From: Leptodesmis sichuanensis A121
GTDB taxonomy: Bacteria > Cyanobacteriota > Cyanobacteriia > Leptolyngbyales > Leptolyngbyaceae
Reading direction: 5' to 3'
Assembly: GCF_021379005.1 (NCBI RefSeq)
Contig: NZ_CP075171.1
Location: forward strand, 1,364,001 to 1,428,000
Length of the DNA stretch: 64,000 nt
Made by a program: the position numbers and the translations under genes
The notes under the pieces: model-generated
The model's database searches: none
What the model was told of the DNA's origin: nothing
The model's input: the letters and a program-made list of their open reading frames with translations, nothing else
Shown: positions 27,059 through 38,800 of the stretch, piece by piece
How positions within the stretch are numbered: position 1 is the first letter of the stretch
Layout: every line of letters starts with the position of its first letter

Positions 27059-28495
27059 CTATTCTTTACAAACCACCCACGTATCTTTACTGCCGCCTCC
27101 CTGAGAAGAATTTACAACCAGGGAGCCACGCCGCAGGGCAACACGGGTGAGGCCGCCGGGATTGACGAAGATATTTTTGCCATAGAGGATGTAGGGTCGC
27201 AGATCGACGTGGCAGCCCTCGAATTGGTCGTCGATGATGGCCGGAACCCGCGACAGGCAGAGAGTGGGTTGGGCGATATAGTTGCGGGGGAAGGCTTTGA
27301 TCTTTTGGGCAAATTCTTCCCGTTGTGCGGGGGTGGCATGGGGGCCGACTAACATCCCGTATCCTCCTGACTCTCCGGCAGATTTGACCACCAGTTTGTC
27401 AAGATTGGCTAACACATGGCTCTGCTGATGTGGTTCCCAGCACAGGAAAGTAGGAACATTGGGAATGATGGCTTCCTCGCCCAGGTAATAGCGGATCATG
27501 TCGGGGACGTAGGAGTAGATCACCTTGTCATCGGCGACTCCGGTTCCTAAAGCATTAGCGATCGCCACTTTACCCGCCCGGTAGACTTCCATTAATCCCG
27601 GTACGCCCAGCATGGAGTCAGGTCGGAAGGCTTTGGGGTCAATAAAATCATCGTCAATCCGGCGATAAATCACATCCACCCGTTGCAAACCTTTAGTGGT
27701 TCTCATTTGCAGATAGCCATCGGTAACCACCAGATCGCGACCTTCCACTAATTGCACACCCATCTGTTGCGCCAGGAAGGAATGCTCGAAATAAGCAGAG
27801 TTATAAATTCCCGGCGTCAGGACAACGACGGTCGGATCGCTCAGGTGGTCGGGAGCGAGATTCAGCAGGGTTTCCAGTAACTGACTGGGATATTCTTCCA
27901 CGGCCTGGATTTTCATCGTATCGAATACCATGGGGAAGGTACTCTTCATCACCCGCCGATTTTCCAGCACATAGGAGACTCCAGAGGGACAGCGGAGATT
28001 ATCTTCCAGCACATACCACTGCCCGTTGCGATCGCGCACCAGATCGGTTCCCGTAATATGACACCAGATTCCCTCCGGTGGTTGCAGTCCCATACAGGGC
28101 TTTAGAAAACCACTGGCCGAATAAACAATTTCTGCCGGAATGACGCTGTCTTTGAGGATTTTTTGGTCAGAGTAAACGTCCGCCAAAAACTTATTCAGGG
28201 CATAAATCCGCTGTTTCAATCCTTTTTCCAGAATTGTCCAATCATCCGCCGACACAATTCTGGGAATGATATCAAACGGCAGGATGCGCTCAGTTCCCTG
28301 GTTATCACTATAGACATTGAAGGTGACTCCCATTTTGAACAAGGCTATTTGAGCCGCTTTCTGTCGCCGCAACACTTCTTCCATTCCCAGAGCGTTTAAG
28401 CGCTCAATCAGGGGGATCGCTTCTGGACGCGGTTGACCCTGCTGGATAAACAATTCATCGTAAAAGTCGCCTGGATCGTAGTCGTTGAAGTTCAC
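27059..28495 (-). CDS. Circularly permuted type 2 ATP-grasp protein
   Basis: A 478-residue ATP-grasp ligase-like enzyme (DUF404/DUF407 family). It begins [16 protein letters not shown] and contains [25 protein letters not shown] in segments, [20 protein letters not shown], and the nucleotide-binding [17 protein letters not shown] with the Gly-rich loop. The chain ends [20 protein letters not shown], typical of the family. With the alpha-E protein it likely forms a two-component system that ligates or modifies an unknown peptide or amino acid. Upstream lies a 291-base region with the promoter and no other gene. Confidence 0.95.
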   Translation of the reverse strand: MNFNDYDPGDFYDELFIQQGQPRPEAIPLIERLNALGMEEVLRRQKAAQIALFKMGVTFNVYSDNQGTERILPFDIIPRIVSADDWTILEKGLKQRIYALNKFLADVYSDQKILKDSVIPAEIVYSASGFLKPCMGLQPPEGIWCHITGTDLVRDRNGQWYVLEDNLRCPSGVSYVLENRRVMKSTFPMVFDTMKIQAVEEYPSQLLETLLNLAPDHLSDPTVVVLTPGIYNSAYFEHSFLAQQMGVQLVEGRDLVVTDGYLQMRTTKGLQRVDVIYRRIDDDFIDPKAFRPDSMLGVPGLMEVYRAGKVAIANALGTGVADDKVIYSYVPDMIRYYLGEEAIIPNVPTFLCWEPHQQSHVLANLDKLVVKSAGESGGYGMLVGPHATPAQREEFAQKIKAFPRNYIAQPTLCLSRVPAIIDDQFEGCHVDLRPYILYGKNIFVNPGGLTRVALRRGSLVVNSSQGGGSKDTWVVCKE

Positions 28496-28786
28496 GGGCT
28501 TCTTCCCAGTAGATTGCAGTACAAGAGCTAGACCCTACTGAATAGTGGGGAGTGCCGTCTACAAACCGTATTGGCCGATACAAAACACCTTATATTTCAT
28601 TCTGTCATGCTACCAAAGACCGAATTTATTGGGGCTTTGGGGCGATCGCGCCAACCTTAAATCTTTTAGGAGATTTCAGGACTGGCAGGAGCAAGTTTAG
28701 CCGTAAATTAACATAAAGTGGCAGGTACATCTGCAAAACCCACCCCTAGTATCGCTGCGATCACAAGTTGATTTGGAAGCCGTATT

Positions 28787-29896
28787 ATGCCTGTTCCGTC
28801 TGCTTCAAAGGTGCTATTTAGCTGTGCAGGTTGGTTGCTGTTAGCTTCCTGTACGGTAATGGTGAGTTCCCTGCAAGGGGTTCAGATGACTTTGGCAAAG
28901 CCAGTGGATAGGGCATCGTTGCAGCCAGACGATCGCCTTTCCCTGACAACTCCTAAAGGCATCGCGCCCCAATTTGACAGCGCCACTGATTTTTCCGAAG
29001 GACTGGCCCTGGTGCAGGTTGAAAATCGCTATCGCTACATCAATCCACAGGGGCAAACAGCGATTCAACCGGAGTTTGAAGCAACGGCTCTGGCTCCCTT
29101 TTCAGAGGGATTAGCGATCGTTCAGATTGGCACCAGCTACAGTTGTTTGGATCAACAGGGAAAACTGCTGACCCATATTCAATTTGATAGCCTCTCCCGG
29201 TTTGCGGAAGGCATGGCCGCGATGCGGGTGGGCCGGAAGTATGGCTATATCAACAAGCAGGGAAAGGTAATAGTTGCGCCTGAATATGAGTTGGCAGGGC
29301 CGTTTTCTCAGGGATTGGCGGCAGTTAAATCAAACGGTAAGTACGGCTACATTGAAGCCACTGGTAAGGTGGCGATCGCGCCTCAGTACGAAGATGCCTG
29401 GAGCTTTTCTGAGGGGTTAGCCCCGGTACGGATTGGTCAGCAGTGGGGCTATCTCGATCGTGCTAACTCGATCGCCATTAAACCCCAATTCGATGGAGCC
29501 TTCCGCTTTTCCGAATCCTTAGCCCGTGTCCGAGTTGGTCAACGGTGGGGCTTTGTCAACCGTCAGGGAAGCCTGGTAGTTGCTCCGCGCTTTGATTTTG
29601 CATCTGACTTTTCTCAAGGATTGGCCGCCGTGCAAATGAATGACAAATGGGGTTACATTAACGCCGCTGGTGAAGTCGTTATTCCACCCAAATTTGATTA
29701 CGCTGCTAATTTCTCAGAAGGGCTGGCGGCAGTACAAATGAATGGCAAATGGGGTTACATTAATGCTACTGGCCAATCTGTGGTAGCCACGAAGTTTGAT
29801 AATGCAGGACCCTTTTCCGAAGGATTGGCACGAGTTCAGGTGGCGGACAAATGGGGCTACATCAATCGGGAAACGCTGAAACATATTCAGGGATAA
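28787..29896 (+). CDS. WG-repeat lipoprotein
   Basis: A 369-residue exported protein. The N-terminus MPVPSASKVLFSCAGWLLLASC is a signal peptide with a lipobox-like LASC (Cys22). From about residue 60 to the end it consists of about seven WG/KWG repeats of roughly 40-45 residues, each of the form FSEGLAxVxxxxKWGYINxxGxxVIxPxFD. The repeats are well conserved and the last four are the most similar to each other, suggesting recent internal duplication. WG repeats form beta-propeller-like or solenoid binding surfaces; the ligand is unknown. The gene is monocistronic and ends 68 bases from the convergent gor gene. Confidence 0.9.
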   Translation: MPVPSASKVLFSCAGWLLLASCTVMVSSLQGVQMTLAKPVDRASLQPDDRLSLTTPKGIAPQFDSATDFSEGLALVQVENRYRYINPQGQTAIQPEFEATALAPFSEGLAIVQIGTSYSCLDQQGKLLTHIQFDSLSRFAEGMAAMRVGRKYGYINKQGKVIVAPEYELAGPFSQGLAAVKSNGKYGYIEATGKVAIAPQYEDAWSFSEGLAPVRIGQQWGYLDRANSIAIKPQFDGAFRFSESLARVRVGQRWGFVNRQGSLVVAPRFDFASDFSQGLAAVQMNDKWGYINAAGEVVIPPKFDYAANFSEGLAAVQMNGKWGYINATGQSVVATKFDNAGPFSEGLARVQVADKWGYINRETLKHIQG

Positions 29897-29924
29897 GATG
29901 TGAATTCGCGGTTGCCCCATAGCA

Positions 29925-29949
29925 GAGACGTTCCACCGGAATGTCTCTA
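29925..29949. terminator. Hairpin between WG-repeat and gor genes
   Basis: AGAGACGTTCC and GGAATGTCTCT pair through a short loop (one G-T pair). It belongs to the same palindrome family as 32835-32863 and sits between two convergent genes, consistent with a bidirectional terminator or an interspersed repeat. Confidence 0.6.
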
Positions 29950-29963
29950 CGGAGTTCGCTCTC

Positions 29964-31325
29964 CTAACTTCTGGGAAACCGCAATGTGACGAACTCTTCA
30001 GCGGCAGTGGGGTGGATTCCCACCGTAGAGTCGAAATCGGCTTTGGTGGCTCCAGCTTTCAGCGCGATCGCAATTCCCTGAATGATTTCTGATGCATGAT
30101 CGCCGACCATGTGCGCTCCAATCACCTTGTCAGTATTACCATCCACCAACAACTTCATCATCGTTTTCTCTTCCTTGCCCGCCAGGGTGTAATACATGGG
30201 CCGGAAGCGAGTGTAAAATACCTTCACCGCCTCGCCGTACTGTTCCCTGGCTTCTGCTTCAGTTAATCCCACAGTAGCGGCTTCTGGAGTTGTGAAAATT
30301 GCTGAAGGCACATTTTCATAACTCATCACCCGAGATTTGCCCCCAAATACCGTATCGGCAAATGCGCGGCCCTCGTTAATCGCCACAGGAGTTAACTGAA
30401 TTGTGTCTGTACAATCTCCCACTGCATAAATATTGGCTGCTGCAGTCTGGCTGTACTTATCAACCACGATCGCTCCGTCATGCAACTGTACCCCGGTATT
30501 CTCCAAACCCAGGTTTTGGATATTTGGTTTCCGGCCCACTGCCGCCAAGCTCACTACATCGGCAATTACTGTTTCTGCAGTGTCTCCTGTTCCAACCGAA
30601 ACAGTGACTCCTTCCGGGTATTTCTCGATCGCAATCAATTTCGAGTTGTTAAGTAAGCGAATCCCATGATGGGCCATTCCTGCCTGAATTTCTGTTCTCA
30701 GATCATCATCAAATCCACGTAATATTTTATCTCCCCGAATTACTTGAGTTACTTCTGTTCCCAGTCCATTCATGATGCAGGCAAACTCACAGCCAATATA
30801 TCCACCACCAATAATCACGATGCGTTTTGGTTGCTCTTTCAGGTGAAACATCTCATTGGAAGTGATGGCGTGTTCAATGCCTAGAATATTGGGTAAGAAT
30901 GGTTTCCCTCCTACCGCAATCAAAACTTTATCTGCAGTTACTTTCTTGTCTCCCACCTCGATCGTGTGGGGATCGATGAAGCGAGCATGGCTGCGAAACA
31001 CCTCTACCTTAGAGTTATCCAGCATTCGCTGATAAATTTCATTCAGGCGATCGACTTCCTTGTTCACCGCCGTAATCATCGCTTCCCAATTCAGCGCACT
31101 CTTGACCTCACTCCAACCGTAGCCTCGCGCTTCCTCAAAGATATTGGGAAAATGGGAGGCATAAACCATCAATTTCTTGGGCACACATCCTCGATTGACG
31201 CACGTTCCTCCCAAGCGATCGTTCTCCGCAATTCCCACTCTGGCCCCATATTCTGCAGCCCGTCGAGCCGTAGCAATTCCACCAGAGCCAGCACCAATTA
31301 CAAACAGGTCAAAATCGTAGGTCAT
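29964..31325 (-). CDS. gor: Glutathione-disulfide reductase
   Basis: A 453-residue FAD/NAD(P)-dependent disulfide reductase that regenerates glutathione. The FAD site is FVIGAGSGGIATARRAAEYG (residues 8-27), the redox-active pair is in GGTCVNRGCVPKKL, the NADPH-binding segment is RIVIIGGGYIGCEFA, and the C-terminal dimer interface ends GIHPTAAEEFVTLR with the catalytic His-Glu. These match glutathione reductase rather than lipoamide dehydrogenase or thioredoxin reductase. It lies upstream of nothing on its own strand; a peroxiredoxin gene that likely draws on thiol reducing power is 131 bases further along, also on the minus strand. Confidence 0.96.
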   Translation of the reverse strand: MTYDFDLFVIGAGSGGIATARRAAEYGARVGIAENDRLGGTCVNRGCVPKKLMVYASHFPNIFEEARGYGWSEVKSALNWEAMITAVNKEVDRLNEIYQRMLDNSKVEVFRSHARFIDPHTIEVGDKKVTADKVLIAVGGKPFLPNILGIEHAITSNEMFHLKEQPKRIVIIGGGYIGCEFACIMNGLGTEVTQVIRGDKILRGFDDDLRTEIQAGMAHHGIRLLNNSKLIAIEKYPEGVTVSVGTGDTAETVIADVVSLAAVGRKPNIQNLGLENTGVQLHDGAIVVDKYSQTAAANIYAVGDCTDTIQLTPVAINEGRAFADTVFGGKSRVMSYENVPSAIFTTPEAATVGLTEAEAREQYGEAVKVFYTRFRPMYYTLAGKEEKTMMKLLVDGNTDKVIGAHMVGDHASEIIQGIAIALKAGATKADFDSTVGIHPTAAEEFVTLRFPRS

Positions 31326-31369
31326 GAGTCCCTCAAGTGTCTTAAATGAAGTGCCCGGCGAATCGGGGG

Positions 31370-31451
31370 ATTCGGGATTAGGGGTTAGGGATTAGGAGAT
31401 AAATATTGCCTTATTGTCCAACCTAATCCCCAATCCCCAACCTCCAATTCC
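31370..31451. repeat. GGGATTAGG-type inverted repeat
   Basis: The left half carries GGGGTTAGGGATTAGG units and the right half CCTAATCCCCAATCCCCAAC, so the region can fold into a long imperfect hairpin. It lies between peroxiredoxin and gor on the same strand and may attenuate or terminate read-through. Such TTAGGG-like runs are dispersed in cyanobacteria. Confidence 0.65.
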
Positions 31452-31456
31452 CTTTT

Positions 31457-32017
31457 CTATGCTACGCCAGCAACTTGGGGTTTCTTCACACTCTTCAAGT
31501 AAGCCAGCATGGTATCTGCATCGGAGACTTCAAACGGGTCAATGGGACAGTTATCGAACTCATCAGCGGGTTCAATGAAGATTTTTTCAATCTTGCAGTC
31601 ATCCACGACCATCGAATACCGCCAGGAACGCATCCCAAAGCCCAGGTTGGATTTGTCTACCAGCATCCCCATCTTGCGGGTGAATTCCCCGTTACCATCA
31701 GGCAAAAGGAACACTCGTTGAGCACCCAATTGTTTGCCCCACTGGAACATGACGAAGGCATCATTTACGGAAAGACAAATGATTTCATCCACGCCCTGGG
31801 CTTTAATTTCGTCATACAGTTCTTCGTAGCGGGGCAGGTGAGTTGAAGAACAGGTGGGGGTGAAGGCTCCTGGCAATGCGAACAGGACAACCCGCTTGCC
31901 ACCAAAGATCTCTTGAGTAGTGCGATCTTGCCAACGGAAGGGATTTGGCCCAGGGACGGATTCGTCTCTTACACGGGTTTTGAATACTACGTTAGGAACT
32001 TGTTCGATAACTGCCAT
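31457..32017 (-). CDS. Type II peroxiredoxin (PrxII/Prx5)
   Basis: A 186-residue thiol peroxidase that reduces hydroperoxides. The peroxidatic cysteine is Cys56 in [16 protein letters not shown] (PxxxTxxC motif). The length and the [19 protein letters not shown] segment fit the glutaredoxin/glutathione-dependent PrxII class, as in Synechocystis Sll1621. It is divergent from a PerR-like regulator across a 247-base gap holding a 7-1-7 palindrome at 32119-32133. In Synechocystis the same pair (sll1621/slr1738) is peroxide-responsive, so I infer PerR control here. Confidence 0.95.
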   Translation of the reverse strand: MAVIEQVPNVVFKTRVRDESVPGPNPFRWQDRTTQEIFGGKRVVLFALPGAFTPTCSSTHLPRYEELYDEIKAQGVDEIICLSVNDAFVMFQWGKQLGAQRVFLLPDGNGEFTRKMGMLVDKSNLGFGMRSWRYSMVVDDCKIEKIFIEPADEFDNCPIDPFEVSDADTMLAYLKSVKKPQVAGVA

Positions 32018-32118
32018 GATGTCCTCATCTTGTTTGCACCTTATCCAGATTTAGAACTGCCGTTTCGCTTATGGGAGAGCGATCGTCTGGTATCTGGACC
32101 TGGTTTAATTGACATAAC

Positions 32119-32133
32119 TCAGAATAATTCTGA
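32119..32133. promoter_or_regulatory. Candidate PerR box (7-1-7 palindrome)
   Basis: TCAGAAT-A-ATTCTGA is a perfect 7-1-7 inverted repeat in the gap between the divergent peroxiredoxin and PerR-like genes, the geometry of Fur/PerR operators. A second palindrome, ATTTATT-AA-AATAAAT at 32165-32180, is nearby and could be a second site or promoter element. Binding is inferred. Confidence 0.6.
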
Positions 32134-32264
32134 TTTAGGAATAAGTAAATTGTAGGAAATACCTATTTATTAAAATAAATCTAAAACTGTCCTGGTTCTT
32201 TTCAGTGAAACCTTATAATAAAAGAGAACAGGAACCTGGACTGGGAAAAGAGAAGTGGATTGGT

Positions 32265-32675
32265 ATGAGCAAAGAGGCGATCGTTCAAACATTAAAGTCA
32301 AAAGGGTTAAGAGTGACCCCCCAGCGGTTTGCCGTGTATGCCAACTTGTTGCAACGGGACGATCATCCTACGGTTGAGCAGTTGCTCCATGACCTGAATC
32401 AGGACTTGCCAGTATCCTCTCAGGCCACTATTTACAGCACGTTGGAAGCCTTGCAAGCCGTGGGACTGGTGCGGGAAGTGCTGTTAGAACCGGGAGTCAC
32501 TCGCTACGATGCCAATGTGGCCTCCCATCATCACTTCCGCTGTCGTCAATGCGGCAGCATTGAGGATATTCCCTGGCAAACTTTCCACAACCTGGACTTA
32601 CAGCAACTCCGGGATGGCCTCCAGGCCGACGAATATGAAGTCACGGTATTGGGTGTGTGCGATCGCTGCCGCTAA
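32265..32675 (+). CDS. perR: PerR-like Fur-family repressor
   Basis: A 136-residue metal-dependent repressor. The ATG at 32265 (MSKEAIVQTLKSKGLRVTPQRFA) is preferred over an upstream frame opening at 32205. The winged helix has TPQRFAVYANLLQRDDHPTVEQLL and SSQATIYSTLEALQAVGLV. The dimerisation domain has ASHHHFRCRQCGSIEDI and VLGVCDRCR, giving the two CxxC structural-zinc pairs of the Fur family. Divergence from a PrxII gene matches Synechocystis slr1738 (PerR). I infer that peroxide oxidation of a regulatory metal site releases it from the shared intergenic region. Alternative: another Fur paralogue such as Zur, less likely given the neighbour. Confidence 0.88.
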   Translation: MSKEAIVQTLKSKGLRVTPQRFAVYANLLQRDDHPTVEQLLHDLNQDLPVSSQATIYSTLEALQAVGLVREVLLEPGVTRYDANVASHHHFRCRQCGSIEDIPWQTFHNLDLQQLRDGLQADEYEVTVLGVCDRCR

Positions 32676-32834
32676 CCCTTACTCCATCGCAATCACCACA
32701 TCGTTGAATTTGCTGCCCTAACCCTCGCAACAATTCCTGCAAAATCTCGGTTTTACTACACTGCGATCGCACAATGGAGGTCTGAGATTATCTCATCCAA
32801 CTACCCGATCGCACACAGCCAATAGATTAGAAAC

Positions 32835-32863
32835 GTAGAGACGTTGCACTGGAACGTCTCTAC
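32835..32863. terminator. Hairpin between perR and thiC
   Basis: GTAGAGACGTT and AACGTCTCTAC form a perfect 11-bp stem with a seven-base loop between two convergent genes. It has no strong T tract and belongs to a dispersed palindrome family (compare 29925-29949); it may serve both as terminator and as a repeat element. Confidence 0.65.
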
Positions 32864-32875
32864 GAAACATCATAT

Positions 32876-34433
<1,558 letters not shown>

Positions 34434-34495
34434 GCGTTGATGGGATCATACCATTGGGACTTTCGGGAGGGATGCAGTGTTGGGAAATTTGATGG

Positions 34496-35668
34496 TTAAC
34501 GATAAAGCTGGTTTAACTTCCTGGCATCCTCGCGATGTTTGGCAACCAGTGCGGCTGGAGCAAGTACTTTTGCCGCATGGGCAAAGCGATGCACCCAGCG
34601 GCTGAATTCATTGAGCGATCGCGGGGGCAGTTTCACTTCATAATCCACATACTGGGGTTGGCCGGAACTGCTATCTTTCGGGCCAGGGCGCAACCGCTGG
34701 CGATCGTGGCGACGGGCACCCTCCAGAATGAAGGTCACGACTGGCTCAAAAAAACGCACTTTGACCTCAACCAATTTGCCCTGGCCAGCTAGTTCTAGCT
34801 GCTGCTGTTGTGGTGTCCCTAAATACAGCCCCCAGCCATCCTGCAACAGCTTCTGCGCTACCTGCAATCGTTGGTATTGCAGCGTTATTTCTCGTTGATT
34901 GACCTCTAGGCGTTGAACGTTGTCCCCAAACCGATCGACCCGTTCAATTTCGAGATGTTGATTGGATAAATGCTCAAACAGCAGATACCAAGCGAGTTCT
35001 GAGTAGATCAGTTGGAGGGGATAGACTTGAATCCTCCCGACGCCAGCCGTACCAAAGGGGTCGGCTAGTCGGTGTAACTGTATCGGTTGCCCTTGCACAA
35101 TTGCCGTCTCTACTTCTCCGATGCAATGAAACAGGGTGTGTCGGTACTGTCCCTTGGCCATCATTTCCTCTGGGTCAGAATAAACAATGGTGCGATTGAG
35201 GTGCGATCGCACCGGATAAAACAACTGTCCCTGCAACTCCAGATCTAACCCCCGCAGTCGCTTCTCCAACTGGCGGCAGACCTGTCGGGTTTGAGGGTCG
35301 CCCTGCGCCTGTGCCTGTGATCGAGCAGCCTGCAAAATAATCCGCAATTCTTCAAGGTTCATTGCCCCTGTTCCCACGTAGTAGCCCCAGCGATACATCC
35401 GCTGGTTGAGCACTCCATAGCGGCGCAAGGTCACCAAATCTTTACGCAGGGTATGGGTCGAGTATTGTGGCAGCGCTAAACCCAACTCATTTGCTACTTT
35501 TTGCAGGTAGTGTTGCACCTCTAGCAGGGCGTCATGAGTTTGTGCTGCAGCCTCATCGTAGGTAAACCCTCCCACCCCCGGATAGCGAATCAGGGTGGCC
35601 AAGAGCACTAAAAGCCGCTCAAACGCGGATGGATCGGAGTAGGGGTGAGGGCTAGGAGGTCTTGGCAT
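34496..35668 (-). CDS. WYL-domain transcriptional regulator
   Basis: A 390-residue regulator from the ATG at 35668 (an in-frame TTG at 35680 is the alternative). An N-terminal winged-helix-like region with FERLLVLLATLIRYPGVGGFTYDEAA is followed by a WYL domain at about 170-250 (RIQVYPLQLIYSELAWYLLFEH) and a C-terminal WCX-like extension. WYL proteins of this type repress CRISPR loci in cyanobacteria, for example Sll7009 in Synechocystis. Here it is divergent from cas10 with a 186-base gap, so control of this locus is a reasonable inference. The ligand is unknown. Confidence 0.85.
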   Translation of the reverse strand: MPRPPSPHPYSDPSAFERLLVLLATLIRYPGVGGFTYDEAAAQTHDALLEVQHYLQKVANELGLALPQYSTHTLRKDLVTLRRYGVLNQRMYRWGYYVGTGAMNLEELRIILQAARSQAQAQGDPQTRQVCRQLEKRLRGLDLELQGQLFYPVRSHLNRTIVYSDPEEMMAKGQYRHTLFHCIGEVETAIVQGQPIQLHRLADPFGTAGVGRIQVYPLQLIYSELAWYLLFEHLSNQHLEIERVDRFGDNVQRLEVNQREITLQYQRLQVAQKLLQDGWGLYLGTPQQQQLELAGQGKLVEVKVRFFEPVVTFILEGARRHDRQRLRPGPKDSSSGQPQYVDYEVKLPPRSLNEFSRWVHRFAHAAKVLAPAALVAKHREDARKLNQLYR

Positions 35669-35854
35669 CGATGTCAACAAAAAGACAATATTTAATAAGA
35701 CACCTATAGAATGCCCCAGAAATAGCCTGTGGTCTCATCTATGAAAATCAGAAAAAACTTGATGAAATATTGTTAGTTGCTTCGTAAAAACTGGGCAGTC
35801 TGGTTAAAGTTGAACAGAAATAATTCCATCTGGCATTGCAAGGGAGAAGCGATC
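35669..35854. promoter_or_regulatory. Divergent promoter region of the WYL gene and the cmr operon
   Basis: A 186-base gap between the WYL regulator and cas10. It is AT-rich near 35685-35710 and 35745-35775, and contains CATCTATGAAAATC and GATGAAATATTG, but I see no clear operator palindrome. The ribosome site of cas10 is AGGGAG at 35841-35846, eight bases before its GTG start. Confidence 0.5.
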
Positions 35855-38800
35855 GTGTCTGAGAAGTTCTGGCAAGCCAAAATCTGGGGACTGTTGCATG
35901 ATCCAGTACTGAAAGCACTTCACAACAACACCGGACGTGGGGGTGAAAGCTATTGGCAAGAACTCAAAGTAATGGCTTCCTGGCTAAACGCGCTGAGAAC
36001 GGATCAGCAGGAAGACGCAACTAACCAGACTCAAATATCTCCTAAACAAAGTGGCAAAACCATCTTTAAGTGGATTGCAGATTCTGATCTGATTACCTCT
36101 GCTAGCGATCGCTCCGCCATTGGTAGCCTCAACAACTCCATAGACTATGGAGAAAACGGACTGGAAATTAGTCATCTACTATCCGGTGCAAAAATTCCAA
36201 GCTGGAAACTGCCAGAGCCTAATCATCAAACGTTGGTTCAAGGTGCCAATCGTGCCCAATACATTAAAGATCAGGAAAACCAGCTATTTCCTGATTGGCT
36301 AAAGCAAGAAGCAGATCCCAAGAAAGTCTTCTGGTGGCTCTGGCGATGTTTACCCGAAGCGGCTTGCAAAGCCTTTAATGCCCCATCTCTACTCTTAATG
36401 CCCGCCGAAACCCGCATTCCCGATGGATCGATCTGGAGCCATACCAGTATTACTGCTGCTCTTTGTGGCGCATTAGCGGGCTACAACCTAACGGAGGAAG
36501 ACATTACAGAACGATGGTCAAAAGATAAGCCACTATCCCGCGCTTATCTCGCAGCCTTTAGCTTTACCCCCGTCCAAGAACTGATTAAGGCCAGCCGCAA
36601 AATGCGGGATTTTTGGGCTGGCTCCTGGATTTTGCACTATCTCTCGGCCAAAGTCTGTTGGAACTTAGCCCAAATCTATGGCCCCGACAGTTTCTTGTAT
36701 CCCAGCTTATTTCAGCAACCCCTGATTGACTATTGGCTTCGAGAAGAGTGGTCAGAGTTTCAGGATCTCATCGATCGTCCCAAAGGCCAGCAACTGCTGA
36801 CAGCAGGCTTTCCCAATGTGTTGGTGATGATTTTGCCCAAGGATAAGGTTGCGGCTGCCATGCAAACCGCCAAGCAATCCCTGAAAGCAGAATGGCGGCG
36901 CTTGGGGCGAGAAGTGTTGACTTTATTGCAACAGGAACGACGGTGGATGCCCGGTTTGCAGGAAACCGACACCACCTGGAATGGCTGGCTAGATGCTTAC
37001 TGGCAGACCTATTGGTCGGCGGTGGCGATTGGCAAGGAGGGAGCAGACTTAAAAGATAGAGGTATTTTGCGAAATCAGGAATCCGATCGCGATCCCTGGG
37101 TCGATATGCAAAACACTGCCTACAACCTAACCGAGGAGACCCGACTGTTCCTGGAAAAGGAGTTAGCCTTTCTGCGAGCCACCTTTGCCCCCAAGAAACC
37201 AGGAGTAAATGTTGGTTCCTGGTGGCCCTACATTTTCGATCAAACTCGCTTTGCGCTAACGGCTGTTAAAAACGCTCGGACTTGGCAAATGCCAACTGCG
37301 TTTGGACCACGATCGACCATTTCTGGCATTGGCCCCGTGGTTCACCCAGACAACCATGCAGGTCAGCAAGATTGGCTCACCGAAGGCCATACTGCCAACC
37401 TTTGGGACAATCATGCGGGACTGTTTGACGGCATCGAAGAACTCAATGCCACAGAAGTCGTGAAGCGAGGCTTGCATCGCATTTTATCTAAAGCAGTGCT
37501 GCCCCATTTTCCCGAACAATGGCGCGAAGCCTCTTACTCCCCCGACTTGACCTCTGGCGTAGTAGGCTGGTTGCGCCAACAGGAGCAAAAGGCAAACCAG
37601 GGAGATCAAAAAGCACAGGCAAGGATCGATTATTTTCTAGATGCCTGTGCTGACCTAAGATGCTCCTTTCCCTGGACAACCCAGGGTGACGATGCCCCCG
37701 CCAACTTGCCCTGGGGCATTCCCTGGATAAGAAAACACCATGAGGATTGGCCCAATCCCCGTTTGCTGAATGTGGGCTGGCTCATTGATGACTATGAACC
37801 ACCCAGCGACCTATCCCATGAAGAGCAAATCAAGGCACGCAATAGCGAACTGAAACGTCTAAAGGAGCATATTTCAACCTGGTTTCCAGCCGGGAATAAT
37901 CCCACCGATTGGTATGTGCTGGCAGCGGGGGATGGCGATAGTATGAGCGAGTGGCTCAAGGGCAGTTTGCTCCAGCCTTACGATGACTATGTACCCAACG
38001 TTTTGAAGGAAAAGGTGCAGCAATCCTCCAGGGAAGCAGCGGGTGTTGCTGAGGCATTTGCTGAGTTCTTGCAGCAGAAAAAACGCATGGGGCCTGCAAC
38101 TCATGCGGCGCTCTCCCGCGCATTGCTGGATTTCTCCAATCAATTGGTTCCTTATCTGACAGAGCAACGCTATGCCGGACGGCTGATCTACAGCGGCGGG
38201 GATGATGTGTTGGCCTACACGAACCTGTGGGAGTGGGATAGCTGGCTGTGGGATGTGCGGCAGTGTTTCAAAGGGAGTAACGATCCTCATGAGGAGTTTG
38301 ATAATACGGGGGATTATTGGCGTTGGAAAAATGGTGAACCACCTGAAAATGTGTCGCCTCGTCCGCTGTTTACGATGGGGAGTAAGGCTTCCATTAGCTT
38401 TGGTATCGTGATTGCCCATCATTCGGTGCCGCTGGCGATCGCCCTGGAAAACCTCTGGGAAGCTGAAGCGGAAGCCAAAGAGCATGTTTATTTGAAGGAC
38501 GGTAAAAGGCAAAAGAAAGATGCAGTGCAAGTCCGTGTGCTGTATGGCAACGGCAACATTCTAAAAGCCACCAGCAAGTTTGATGTGTTTAACCAGTGGC
38601 GCAAGCTCATCGACTTCCAGCAGCAACATTCTGAAATTGATCCAGCCTTATTTGAGCAAGCCGCAGAGGTTTGGAGCCAGCACCCAGTTCCTCTGCCAGA
38701 GGCGATCGCCCCTTGGACTCAAGCCTTTTGTAGCCGACGGGATGCGTTTAGCAATGACCCTGCACTACAGGCGCAGGTCCGCCATCATCTCGCTAATCTT

